A DNA stretch of 64,000 bases from Pseudomonas sp. R28(2017) (GCF_002112505.1 NZ_NEHW01000013.1:62001-126000), one strand, 5' to 3'; numbered from the stretch's first letter, positions 52,813 through 60,791 are shown. Notes: generated by a model from the sequence alone, not told the origin. Made by a program: numbers and translations.

Positions 52813-54077
52813 TGTACCTGCTTCGCCTTGCCCTGGCCAGCCTGGCCAACCGCCGTTTCACCGCCTTTCTCACGGCCTTCGCCATCGCCCTGTCGGTATG
52901 CCTGCTGCTGGCCGTCGAGCGCGTACGCACCGAAGCCCGCGCCAGCTTCGCCAGCACCATCAGCGGTACCGACCTGATCGTCGGCGCCCGCTCGGGCTCG
53001 GTGAACCTGCTGCTGTATTCGGTATTTCGCATCGGCAACGCCACCAACAACATCCGCTGGGACAGCTTCCAGCACTATGCCCAGGACCCACGGGTCAAGT
53101 GGGCGATCCCGATCTCGCTGGGTGACTCGCACCGTGGCTACCGGGTGATGGGGACCACCACCGATTACTTCAGCCATTACCAGTACGGCCGCAAGCAGCA
53201 TCTGCAACTGAGCCAGGGCCGTGAATTCGCCAGCGACCCGTTCGAAGTGGTGCTCGGTGCCGAAGTGGCCGACGCGCTGCACTACAAGCTGGGCGACAAG
53301 CTGGTACTGGCGCACGGTATCGCCGCGATCAGCCTGGTCAAGCATGACGACAAGCCGTTCACCGTGGTCGGCGTGCTCAAGCGCACCGGCACGCCGGTCG
53401 ACCGCACCCTGCACATCAGCCTCGCCGGCATGGAAGCCATCCACGTCGACTGGCAAAACGGCGTGCCGGCCCGTGGTGCCGGGCGCATCAGTGCCGACCA
53501 GGCGCGGACCATGGACCTGCAGCCAGCAGCCATCACCGCGTTCATGCTCGGCCTGAACAACAAGATCGCCACCTTCAGCCTGCAGCGCGAGATCAACGAG
53601 TACCGCAGCGAGCCGTTGCTGGCGATCCTGCCCGGGGTTGCCCTGCAGGAGCTGTGGAGCCTGATGGGAACCGCCGAACAGGCGTTGTTCGTGGTGTCGG
53701 TGTTCGTGGTGCTGACCGGCCTGATCGGCATGCTCACGGCGATCCTCACCAGCCTCAACGAACGCCGCCGGGAGATGGCGATCCTGCGCTCGGTGGGTGC
53801 GCGGCCGTGGCATATCGCCGGGCTGCTGGTGCTCGAAGCGCTGGCGCTGGCGGTTGCGGGCATTGCGGCGGGTCTTGGGCTGCTGTATGCGGGGATCGCC
53901 CTGGCGCAAGGCTACGTTCAGGCCAACTACGGCCTGTACCTGCCCCTGACCTTGCCCAGCCCCCATGAGTGGACGCTGCTGGCCATCATCCTTGGCGCGG
54001 CGTTGCTGATGGGCAGCGTGCCGGCCTGGCGCGCCTATCGGCAATCGCTGGCCGATGGCCTGTCCATTCACCTCTGA
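52812..54077 (+). CDS. FtsX-like (MacB-type) ABC permease of the zinc cassette
   Basis: 421 aa with an N-terminal membrane segment (about 16-36), a large periplasmic MacB-type domain (about 45-265), and three C-terminal segments with the FtsX core ILTSLNERRREMAILRSVGARPWHIAGLLVLEALAL and LADGLSIHL at the end. This architecture is used by mechanotransmission systems (LolCDE, MacB, FtsEX) rather than by importers. So the system may extract or release a periplasmic component under zinc starvation rather than import the ion itself. This is inference. Confidence 0.9.
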   Translation: MYLLRLALASLANRRFTAFLTAFAIALSVCLLLAVERVRTEARASFASTISGTDLIVGARSGSVNLLLYSVFRIGNATNNIRWDSFQHYAQDPRVKWAIPISLGDSHRGYRVMGTTTDYFSHYQYGRKQHLQLSQGREFASDPFEVVLGAEVADALHYKLGDKLVLAHGIAAISLVKHDDKPFTVVGVLKRTGTPVDRTLHISLAGMEAIHVDWQNGVPARGAGRISADQARTMDLQPAAITAFMLGLNNKIATFSLQREINEYRSEPLLAILPGVALQELWSLMGTAEQALFVVSVFVVLTGLIGMLTAILTSLNERRREMAILRSVGARPWHIAGLLVLEALALAVAGIAAGLGLLYAGIALAQGYVQANYGLYLPLTLPSPHEWTLLAIILGAALLMGSVPAWRAYRQSLADGLSIHL

Positions 54078-54087
54078 GAGCTTTGCA

Positions 54088-54705
54088 ATGATCCGAGACC
54101 TCACCGCCCTTTTCGCGGGCAAGCCCGCTCCCACAAGGAGCGCGCCAAACCCTGTGGGAGCGGGCTCGCCCGCGAAAGGGCCGGGACAGGCCGCCCAACT
54201 TTTGCTGGTAGTGCTGCTCTCGCTGGCATTACCTGCCTGGGCCTCGGAGCCCCGCGAGCTGGATTGGCCTGCGCTCATCCCCGAAGGCGCGCCGGTCATC
54301 CCGCCACAACTGGCACCGCTGCACGACATGTCGCAGCTGAGCAATGCGCTGTCGGCCGAATCGGCCCCGCCGGCACGCCAGCAGGCGCCCGATGCCCCGG
54401 TGGTGAAAAGCCTGGACGGCGAGCAGGTCAAGATCCCGGGCTATATCGTGCCACTTGAGGTCAGTGAAGAAGGCCGCACCACAGAGTTCTTGCTGGTGCC
54501 TTACTATGGCGCCTGCATCCATGTGCCACCCCCGCCGTCGAACCAGATCGTGCATATCTTCAGCGAAATGGGTGTGCGCGTGGAGGACCTCTACCAGCCT
54601 TACTGGATCGAGGGAAATATGCAGGTTAGAGCCTCCAGCAGCGAATTGGCCGACGCCGGATACCAGATGGAAGCGGAGAAAATATACGCTTATGTTCTCA
54701 AGTGA
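54088..54705 (+). CDS. DUF3299 periplasmic protein with a REP pair in its signal-peptide region
   Basis: 205 aa from the ATG at 54088 with GAGAG upstream. The first five codons are followed by about 27 codons of REP (residues about 7-33, with TALFAGKPAPTRSAPNPVGAG), then the hydrophobic core LLLVVLLSLALPAWA and mature domain. DUF3299 signature is KIPGYIVPLEVSEEGRTTEFLLVPYYGACIHVPPPPSNQIVH, with conserved Cys/His that could bind metal. In-frame TTG/GTG codons just past the REP could give a signal peptide with no charged N-region. Fourth gene of the Zur unit; homologue of P. aeruginosa PA4066 (memory). Confidence 0.85.
   Translation: MIRDLTALFAGKPAPTRSAPNPVGAGSPAKGPGQAAQLLLVVLLSLALPAWASEPRELDWPALIPEGAPVIPPQLAPLHDMSQLSNALSAESAPPARQQAPDAPVVKSLDGEQVKIPGYIVPLEVSEEGRTTEFLLVPYYGACIHVPPPPSNQIVHIFSEMGVRVEDLYQPYWIEGNMQVRASSSELADAGYQMEAEKIYAYVLK
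54106..54185. repeat. REP pair inside the 5' end of the DUF3299 gene
   Basis: Copies at about 54106-54137 and 54150-54185, opposite orientation, 12 nt apart. They begin 18 nt after the ATG and keep the reading frame. The message would fold strongly just downstream of the start codon. Confidence 0.93.
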
Positions 54706-54735
54706 GAACTGTTTCGAATTCGTGACGACGCTTCT

Positions 54736-54749
54736 TTGAGCTGGGTCAA
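54736..54749. promoter_or_regulatory. Anr/FNR-box-like site upstream of oprG
   Basis: TTGA-GCTGGG-TCAA has both half sites of the Anr consensus (TTGAT-N4-ATCAA) with the inner base of each changed. It lies 66 nt before the oprG ATG, a typical activating position. Anr control of oprG is known in P. aeruginosa. Confidence 0.6.
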
Positions 54750-54814
54750 ACTTTCGCTTCAGACGCATCCGTACCATTGGACTACTCGTTTACTCACGTC
54801 CTTTGGGAGCTTCC

Positions 54815-55498
54815 ATGAACAAGTCCTTGCTCGGTGCCTCGCTTGTGGCCCTTGCGCTCGCCGCCCCTGTTGCCCACGCCCACCAGGCGGGTGATGTCAT
54901 CGTCCGTGCCGGTGCCATCACCACTGCCCCGAACGAAAGCAGCGGCGACCTGAAATTCGACGGCAACAAGGTGTCGGGCACCAAGGCGACCCTGGACAGC
55001 GACACTCAGTTGGGCCTGACCTTCGCCTACATGCTCACCGACCACATCGGCCTGGAGCTGCTGGCGGCGACCCCGTTCAAGCACAGCGTCGGCGTCAAAG
55101 GGCTCGGTGGCGGGCTGGACGGCAAGCTGGCCGACATCAAACAGCTGCCACCGACCCTGTCCGTGCAGTACTACCCGATGGAGCCGAACTCCAAGTTCCA
55201 GCCGTACGCCGGCGTCGGCATCAACTACACCCTGTTCTTCGACGAAGACCTGACCAGCGAGCGCAAGCAACAGGGCTTCAGCAACCTCAAGCTGCAGGAT
55301 TCGGTCGGTATCGCCGGCCAGTTGGGCATGGACTACATGATCACCGACAACCTGCTGGTGAACGCCTCGGTCTGGTACGTCGACATCGACACCAAGGCCA
55401 GCGTCAACGGCCCGACCGCATTGGGCTACAGCAAGACCAAGGTCGACGTCGATGTCGACCCTTGGGTGTACATGGTCGGCCTTGGCTACAAGTTCTGA
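54815..55498 (+). CDS. oprG: Outer-membrane protein OprG (OmpW family)
   Basis: Eight-stranded barrel proposed to pass small hydrophobic or amino-acid-like solutes. 227 aa from the ATG at 54815 with GGGAG upstream; signal peptide ends at AHAHQ. OmpW features: DVIVRAGAITTAPN, GLTFAYMLTDHIGLELLAATPFKH, QYYPMEPNSKFQPYAGVGINY and the terminal VYMVGLGYKF with C-terminal Phe. It follows the zinc cassette after 109 nt with its own regulatory box. Its 3' end overlaps the convergent MFS gene. Confidence 0.94.
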   Translation: MNKSLLGASLVALALAAPVAHAHQAGDVIVRAGAITTAPNESSGDLKFDGNKVSGTKATLDSDTQLGLTFAYMLTDHIGLELLAATPFKHSVGVKGLGGGLDGKLADIKQLPPTLSVQYYPMEPNSKFQPYAGVGINYTLFFDEDLTSERKQQGFSNLKLQDSVGIAGQLGMDYMITDNLLVNASVWYVDIDTKASVNGPTALGYSKTKVDVDVDPWVYMVGLGYKF

Positions 55499-56679
55499 CC
55501 TGAACACGGCAGGGCGGCTTCGGCCGCCCTTTCCCGTTGCCCCCACGACCAGTACCCCAGCGCCAACGCACTGATCAACATCCCCAGTCCACAGACCGCC
55601 GTCCAGCCCCAGCGCGCATACACCCAGCTCGCCAGCACTGCGCCCAGGCCGCTACCGATCGAGTAGCAGCACATGTAGGCGCCGATCAAGCGACTGGCCA
55701 TCGCGCCACGCCCTGCCAGCAGCAGACTCTGGTTGGTGACATGCACCGCCTGCACGGCGAAATCCAGCATCAGCACGCCCAGCACGAACGCCGTCAGCGA
55801 TTGCCCGACGAAGGCTGTCGGCAGCCATGACAGCGTCAACACGGCCAGCGCCAGGCCGGTGGTGCGCTCGCCCAGCCCTCGATCAGCCAGCCGCCCGGCC
55901 CGCGACGCCGCCAGGGTGCCGGCGATACCAGCCAGGCCGAACAGGCCGATTTCGGTATGGCTGAGTGCGATCGGAAGTGCACTCAGGGGTAGCACCATCG
56001 CACTCCACAGCACGCTGAACGCAGCGAAGATCAGCAGCGCGAACAACCCGCGCCGGCGCAGCTGGCGATCGCGTCGATACAAGGTGAACAACGAGCTGAT
56101 CAGTTGCAGGTAGCCTGGCCGTTGCGCGGGTACCCGGCTCGCAGGCAGCCAGCGCCAGAGCACCATGGCCATCAGCATGAGCACAGCCGCCGACACGAAG
56201 TACACAGTTCGCCATCCGGCCAGGTCGGCGAGCGCACCTGAAACCAGACGCGCCAGCAGAATACCCAGCACCACCCCGCTGGTGACCGTGCCCACCGCCT
56301 GGCCCTGACTGGCCGGGCTGGCGAGGGTGGCGGCGTGGGCGACCATCACTTGCACCATGACCGCCATCAGCCCGACCAGGGCCAGGGTGGCCAGCATTAC
56401 CAGCCATTCCTGCGCCAGGCCAACACCGATCAGGGCCAGTGCGCAAATCAGCAGTTGCCCAAGCAGCAGGCGTTTGCGCTCGATCAGATCGCCAAGGGGC
56501 ACGAGCAGGATCAGCCCAAGGGCATAACCCGCCTGAGTCGCACCGACCACCCAACCGATCTGCTGCTGCGCCACGCCCAAGTCGCTGGCTATCGATTCGA
56601 GCAAAGGTTGAGCGAAATAGACCGTGGCCACGGCCATGGCACAAGTGGCGGCAAGCAACAGGGTTATCCAGCGATTCAT
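55486..56679 (-). CDS. MFS transporter (YnfM/sugar-efflux-like)
   Basis: 397 aa from the ATG at 56679 (MNRWITLLLA) with GGAG upstream. Twelve hydrophobic segments. Loop 2-3 signature GDLIERKRLLLGQ (motif A) and the symmetric ADRGLGERTTGLAL in the second half. It overlaps oprG tail-to-tail by 13 nt. Divergent from an HxlR regulator, which by position probably represses it. Substrate unknown; efflux of toxic small molecules is common for MFS genes beside HxlR. Not part of the P. aeruginosa order I recall, so likely an accessory insert. Confidence 0.9.
   Translation of the reverse strand: MNRWITLLLAATCAMAVATVYFAQPLLESIASDLGVAQQQIGWVVGATQAGYALGLILLVPLGDLIERKRLLLGQLLICALALIGVGLAQEWLVMLATLALVGLMAVMVQVMVAHAATLASPASQGQAVGTVTSGVVLGILLARLVSGALADLAGWRTVYFVSAAVLMLMAMVLWRWLPASRVPAQRPGYLQLISSLFTLYRRDRQLRRRGLFALLIFAAFSVLWSAMVLPLSALPIALSHTEIGLFGLAGIAGTLAASRAGRLADRGLGERTTGLALAVLTLSWLPTAFVGQSLTAFVLGVLMLDFAVQAVHVTNQSLLLAGRGAMASRLIGAYMCCYSIGSGLGAVLASWVYARWGWTAVCGLGMLISALALGYWSWGQRERAAEAALPCSGQNL
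55511..55535. terminator. Hairpin terminator candidate after oprG, inside the MFS gene
   Basis: AGGGCGGC-TTCG-GCCGCCCT (8-bp stem, stable TTCG loop) followed on the plus strand by TTTCCCG. It serves oprG but lies within the last codons of the convergent MFS gene, so its sequence is constrained by both. Confidence 0.7.
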
Positions 56680-56700
56680 CGGGCTCACTCCTTTGCACCT

Positions 56701-56717
56701 GGTTTCAAATTGAAACC
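56701..56717. promoter_or_regulatory. Palindromic operator between the MFS and HxlR genes
   Basis: GGTTTCAA-A-TTGAAACC is a perfect 17-bp palindrome 22 nt upstream of the MFS ATG. A second inverted pair, ACCACAT (56715-56721) with ATGTGGT (56738-56744), overlaps the rest of the gap. HxlR proteins bind such sites between divergent genes. Confidence 0.6.
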
Positions 56718-56782
56718 ACATGGTGGCTATTTAACAAATGTGGTTTTAATCTGCAACCAGATCAACCAAGCAGGTGCTGCCA

Positions 56783-57226
56783 ATGCTCGATGAAGTGAAC
56801 GCTCAATGCCCCGTAGCCCGGGCGCTGGAAGTACTGGGTGACCGTTGGGCGCTGATGATCCTGCGCGATGCCTTCGATGGCCTGCGCCGTTTCAGCGAGT
56901 TCCAGAAGAACCTGGGGCTGGCGAAGAACATCCTCGCCTCACGGCTGAAGCTGCTGGTGGAGAGTGGGTTGCTGGCGTTGCAGCCGGCGTCGGATGGCAG
57001 TGCCTACAAGGAATATGTGCTGACCGAGAAAGGGCGCTCGGTGTTTCCGATCGTGGTGGGGTTGCGCCAGTGGGGGGAACGGTTTCTGTTCGAGGCGGGG
57101 GAAGCGCGGTCTGAGTTGGTGGACAGTACCAAGGGGCGGCCAGTCGGGATTCTGCAGGTGCGGGCCGAGGATGGCCGGCTACTGGCGGCGGAGGATTGCC
57201 TGCGCAAGGTTGTACGGCATACATGA
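56783..57226 (+). CDS. HxlR-family transcriptional regulator
   Basis: 147 aa from the ATG at 56783 with AGGTG upstream; an in-frame GTG sits 9 nt earlier. HxlR winged helix with the conserved N-terminal Cys (EVNAQCPVARALEVLGDRWALMILRDAF), then FSEFQKNLGLAKNILASRLKLLVESGLL and YVLTEKGRSVFPIV. The single Cys can sense electrophiles or oxidants in this family. Probably controls the divergent MFS gene and itself through the palindrome between them. Confidence 0.9.
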   Translation: MLDEVNAQCPVARALEVLGDRWALMILRDAFDGLRRFSEFQKNLGLAKNILASRLKLLVESGLLALQPASDGSAYKEYVLTEKGRSVFPIVVGLRQWGERFLFEAGEARSELVDSTKGRPVGILQVRAEDGRLLAAEDCLRKVVRHT

Positions 57227-57230
57227 TGCA

Positions 57231-57249
57231 GGGGCCGCCTTGCGGCCCC
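57231..57249. terminator. Hairpin between convergent genes
   Basis: GGGGCCGC-CTT-GCGGCCCC, perfect 8-bp stem directly after the HxlR stop and 8 nt before the end of the epimerase gene. No T-run on either side, so efficiency is uncertain. Confidence 0.5.
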
Positions 57250-57256
57250 AGCAATC

Positions 57257-58189
57257 TCAAGCCTTGCCGAGCAGCTTGGCCAACCCCTCGACCATCGGGG
57301 TCGCCTGCGGAAAATCGAAACGCGCCAGCAACCGCTGGTTATTCGCCCGCGAATGGCGAATGTCACCCGAGCGCGCCTGCCCATAACTGATCGTTGGCAA
57401 GCTGCCCACCACCTGCTCCAGCGCCTTGAGCATCTGGTTCAGCGAAGTCGCCTGGTTCAGGCCGACGTTCACCGCGCCCTCTTCCACCTGCGTCTGCTCC
57501 AGCGCTTGCACCATCACCTGCACCAGGTCGCCGACGTAGAGGAAGTCACGGGTCTGCTCGCCATCACCGAACACAGTGATCGGCAAGCCTTGGACCGCCC
57601 GCTCGCTGAAGATGCTGATCACCCCGGAATACGGCGAGGAAGGGTCCTGGCGCGGGCCGAAGATGTTGAAGAAGCGGAACACCACCGGCTCCAGGCCATG
57701 CTGGCGACGGTAGAAGTCCAGGTACTGCTCGCTGGCCAGCTTGTCCACGGCGTAGGGCGTCAGCGGCGCCTTGGGCGTGTCCTCGGCAATCGACTCGCCT
57801 TCGCCATTGTTGCCGTACACCGCCGCGCTCGAGGCAAACAGCACGCGGCGCACACCATGCACGCGCATGGCCTCGGCCACGTTGAGGGTGCCGATGAAGT
57901 TGCTCTGGTGGGTCTTCACCGGGTCTTCGACCGACGCCTGCACCGACGCCACCGCAGCCAGGTGGACCACGGCGCGGCAACCGGCGGCGGCACGCTGAAC
58001 CAGCGCGGCGTCGGCGACATCGCCTTCGATCAACTCGAGGCGCGGGTTGCCCAGTTGCAGGTTGTCGCGCTTGCCGGTGGACAGGTCGTCGAGAATACGT
58101 ACGGCATAACCCTTGGCCAGCAACGCATCGCACAGGTGGGAGCCAATGAAGCCGGCGCCGCCGGTGATCAGGATGGGGGCATCAGCCAT
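57257..58189 (-). CDS. NAD-dependent epimerase/dehydratase (UDP-sugar 4-epimerase-like)
   Basis: 310 aa extended SDR from the ATG at 58189. NAD loop ITGGAGFIGSHLCDALL, then FASSAAVYGNN, the catalytic YxxxK as PYAVDKLASEQYLDFY, and VFRFFNIFGPRQDPSSPYSGVISIF, typical of UDP-glucose or UDP-GlcNAc 4-epimerases. No glycosyltransferase genes nearby, so the glycan is unknown. Overlaps the preceding RmlD-like gene by 8 nt. The same pair follows oprG in P. aeruginosa (memory). Confidence 0.9.
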   Translation of the reverse strand: MADAPILITGGAGFIGSHLCDALLAKGYAVRILDDLSTGKRDNLQLGNPRLELIEGDVADAALVQRAAAGCRAVVHLAAVASVQASVEDPVKTHQSNFIGTLNVAEAMRVHGVRRVLFASSAAVYGNNGEGESIAEDTPKAPLTPYAVDKLASEQYLDFYRRQHGLEPVVFRFFNIFGPRQDPSSPYSGVISIFSERAVQGLPITVFGDGEQTRDFLYVGDLVQVMVQALEQTQVEEGAVNVGLNQATSLNQMLKALEQVVGSLPTISYGQARSGDIRHSRANNQRLLARFDFPQATPMVEGLAKLLGKA

Positions 58190-59066
58190 GGCGGTAGAAT
58201 CGATCCAGTAGTGGCGGCAAGCCCGCGCGCCAGGCACGCGGCTTGATACCGAAAGTGTGAAGAATTTTCTTGCAGGCCAGTACCGCGTGCTGCGGCTCCT
58301 CGCTGGCATCCGGCCGAGCGGCGTGGGCCTGCGCGGTCGGCGCCTGCACTGCCAGCTGGCGGTACTGCCCGGCCTCGCTGAGGATCGCCTGGCCCAGCGC
58401 CAGCGGCGTGGTCGCCTCGTTGCCGGCGTAATGGTAGGTGCCCCACAGCGGTGCACTGCAATCAAGCTGCTTGAGCACCGACAGGATCACCCGCGCAGCA
58501 TCGTCAACCGGCGTCGGGTTGCCACGGCGGTCGTCGGCCAGCAGCAGCTCCTGGGGTTGCTCGGCGCGGGTCAGGAAGCGCCCCAGCGCCCCGTCGATGC
58601 TCTCGTCCAGCAACCAGCCGAAGCGCAGCAGCACATGCTGCGGGCACGCCGCGCGCACGCTCTGCTCGATACGCCACAGGGCCTGACCACGCTGGCCCAG
58701 CGGCACCGGTTCGTCCTTTTCGCTGTAGGCCGTGGCCCGCGAACCGTCGAACACCCGGTAGCTGGAAGGCTGAACCAGGGTGATCTGGTGGTGCTGGCAC
58801 AACTCCGCCAGCCGCTCCACCGCCCGCTCCTGCTGGGCCAGGCGCTGGTCGCTGACCGACTCGGCCTGGAACCAGTCGAAGTAGTAGGCCAGGTTGACCA
58901 ATGCATCGGGGCGATGATCGTCAAGCAGCTGAGTGAGGCTGGCCGGGGCCCAGCCGTTCTCCGGCGGGCGCGGTGCCAGGAATGCGATGTCCTCCTCGGC
59001 CCCGAGACGGATCAGCGCTTGCCCGAGGGCATTGCCACCACCCAACAGCATCAGGCGCATACGCAT
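58182..59066 (-). CDS. RmlD-like sugar-nucleotide-binding protein without catalytic YxxxK
   Basis: 294 aa extended-SDR fold with the RmlD layout: LLGGGNALGQALI, DALVNLAYYFDWFQAE, QPSSYRVFDG, YSEKDEPVPLG and RFGWLLDESIDGALGRFLTRA. Where RmlD has the catalytic YGxxK, this protein reads Q-R126-G-Q-A-L130, so Tyr and Lys are both gone; the glycine-rich loop is also altered (GGGNALG). It may be a non-catalytic partner (as MAT2B is) of the epimerase encoded directly downstream with an 8-nt overlap. Confidence 0.8.
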   Translation of the reverse strand: MRMRLMLLGGGNALGQALIRLGAEEDIAFLAPRPPENGWAPASLTQLLDDHRPDALVNLAYYFDWFQAESVSDQRLAQQERAVERLAELCQHHQITLVQPSSYRVFDGSRATAYSEKDEPVPLGQRGQALWRIEQSVRAACPQHVLLRFGWLLDESIDGALGRFLTRAEQPQELLLADDRRGNPTPVDDAARVILSVLKQLDCSAPLWGTYHYAGNEATTPLALGQAILSEAGQYRQLAVQAPTAQAHAARPDASEEPQHAVLACKKILHTFGIKPRAWRAGLPPLLDRFYRHG

Positions 59067-59158
59067 AGAGTCAGCAGATCCGAACAGGTTGATTGAGGGA
59101 AAGGGCCATTTTGCGGTTTCCGGGCGGGGAAGTCCAACCCTAGGGTTCGCTACTACTA

Positions 59159-59797
59159 ATGCGCCTCAGAGCCACCACCTCGCAGGAAAATTCCTACGCC
59201 TTCGACTGGCCAAGTCCTGCATCCAATATCAAAAATAATTGCCTAAATAGCTCCCATATCTTTGCAGGCGCCTTGTCGATCAGCTTGCTCGACAGAGCGG
59301 TTCTGGAAGCAACTGTGCCGTTTTTACTGATAACGGTCGCTGCCTACTTTGCACTCAGCCCCAAGCTCGAGGATCAGGACCGCAAGCGGCGGCTGTCGTA
59401 TTTCTACTTTGCGCTCGTGGTTGCTCCTGGGATTGGTTTCTATGACGGCATTTTTGGCCCAGGTACCGGTTCATTCTTCATGGTCGCCTTCACATTGCTG
59501 CTGGGGCAGCACCTCATGCAGGCAATCTGTCGCAGCAAACTGCTAAATGCATCCTGCAACCTTGGAGCGTTGTCGGTATTTGCCTTCGGTGGGGTCATCA
59601 TATGGCCTTTGGCACTGGCCATGGCAGCCTGCGCCATCCTCGGCGCTCAACTCGGCGCTCGTTGTGCCCTCTACTTCGGTCCGCAACTGGTCAAACCACT
59701 ATTGATCACGGTGTGTTGCCTGATGGCGATGAAGTTGTTGCTGGGTGATGGTCATCCGATAGGTGAATGGCTGCGCGCTTACACAGCGCTGCGCTAA
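59159..59797 (+). pseudogene. 5'-truncated TSUP (TauE/SafE, YfcA-like) membrane permease
   Basis: 212 codons open, but only from about codon 36 does the sequence match the family: LEATVPFLLITVAAYFALSPKLEDQDRKRR, FALVVAPGIGFYDGIFGPGTGSFFMVAF and KLLNASCNLGALSVFAFGGVIIWPL match the second half of YfcA. The first half (about 100 residues, including the N-terminal copy of the permease repeat) is missing. The first 35 codons are polar, relatively AT-rich and without a ribosome site. I judge this a remnant, although a half-size permease cannot be ruled out. Confidence 0.65.
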
Positions 59798-59802
59798 ATA
59801 TT

Positions 59803-60612
59803 TCACTCAATCTCGAACAGGCTGTTACGCAACGGCCCCACGCTCAACCGCTGGCGCACATCATCATCGATCCGTGGATCATCCGGCCGGTACAGCCTGA
59901 CCTGGCGATAGGCATTGATGCGGTTGATCTCCTCGCCCAGGTATTCCCACACCACGCGGGTGCAAGCCGGGTTGCGCCTGTCGCCGCTGGACACCCCGGC
60001 CTTCAGGCCATTGAGGCGGGTGATACGGCTCTTGAAGCTGGGGATGAGAATGGTCTGGCTCATCTCGTTGAAAGTCAGCGACTCGTAATCGATGAGGAAC
60101 ATCCGGTCCTGCAACTGGAACGCCGCGCCCAGGTAGCGGCAGCGCACCTCCGCATGCTGGTCGGTGGCGCTGGAGCGCTCCTGGCGTTCCTGGCGCTCGA
60201 ACATGAAGCGGCCACGCTCCTCCCACAGGTGTACCAGCGACACCAGGATGGTGCCGGGTACCGACATGCAGTTGGAATACTCGAAGTAATAACCGCAATA
60301 GCGCGACAGGTTGCCAGCGTGGTCGTGCAGCGGGCGGAACAGTTCGCTGATCGGATCGCCGGGCTGGTCGGTGACGGTCGATACGCGCGCGCCGATCAAG
60401 CGGGCGAACTGTTCGGCCGGCAGGTTCAGCTCGTAATCCTCGACACCAAAGAAATCACCGATGCGCTTGAGGTTGAAAGGCGTCGGGCGACTCTGGCCGC
60501 TCAGGTACTTGTTGAACTGCGCGCGGTTGATCGAGAGCTGGCGGCAAACTTCCGAGATAGAGCGGTAGTGGCTGCAAGCCAGTTTGAGGTTGGTAGCGAA
60601 ATGATCGCTCAT
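59803..60612 (-). CDS. Helix-turn-helix transcriptional regulator with a large C-terminal domain
   Basis: 269 aa from the ATG at 60612 (MSDHFATNLKLACSHY). N-terminal XRE-type HTH (residues about 8-60; SEVCRQLSINRAQFNKYLSGQSRPTPFNLKRIGDFFG). The remaining 200 residues are a mixed domain I do not recognise, with LFRPLHDHAGNLSRYCGYYFEYSNCM and a basic C-terminal part. Divergent from the AGCS symporter gene, with a 179-nt gap between them, so it may regulate it. No operator was identified. Confidence 0.8.
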   Translation of the reverse strand: MSDHFATNLKLACSHYRSISEVCRQLSINRAQFNKYLSGQSRPTPFNLKRIGDFFGVEDYELNLPAEQFARLIGARVSTVTDQPGDPISELFRPLHDHAGNLSRYCGYYFEYSNCMSVPGTILVSLVHLWEERGRFMFERQERQERSSATDQHAEVRCRYLGAAFQLQDRMFLIDYESLTFNEMSQTILIPSFKSRITRLNGLKAGVSSGDRRNPACTRVVWEYLGEEINRINAYRQVRLYRPDDPRIDDDVRQRLSVGPLRNSLFEIE

Positions 60613-60791
60613 GACAGAAGACTCAGGTGACGCGAATGATGCCAGTCTAGCATCAAGTCGCACCAAATCAGAGCAACCCGCGAAATTGTAACCACTCTTG
60701 TCATGGCCAACCATGCGCCCCAACGAATAGCGCTGCGCCTGCCGTCCGCTGTTCATTCCATGCGAAGAATAAGAATCGAGGTCATTTTCCA

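Noticed and set aside
59067..59260. Insertion sequence at the truncated TSUP gene
   Set aside because: No transposase, terminal inverted repeat or target duplication was seen; a simple deletion explains it better.
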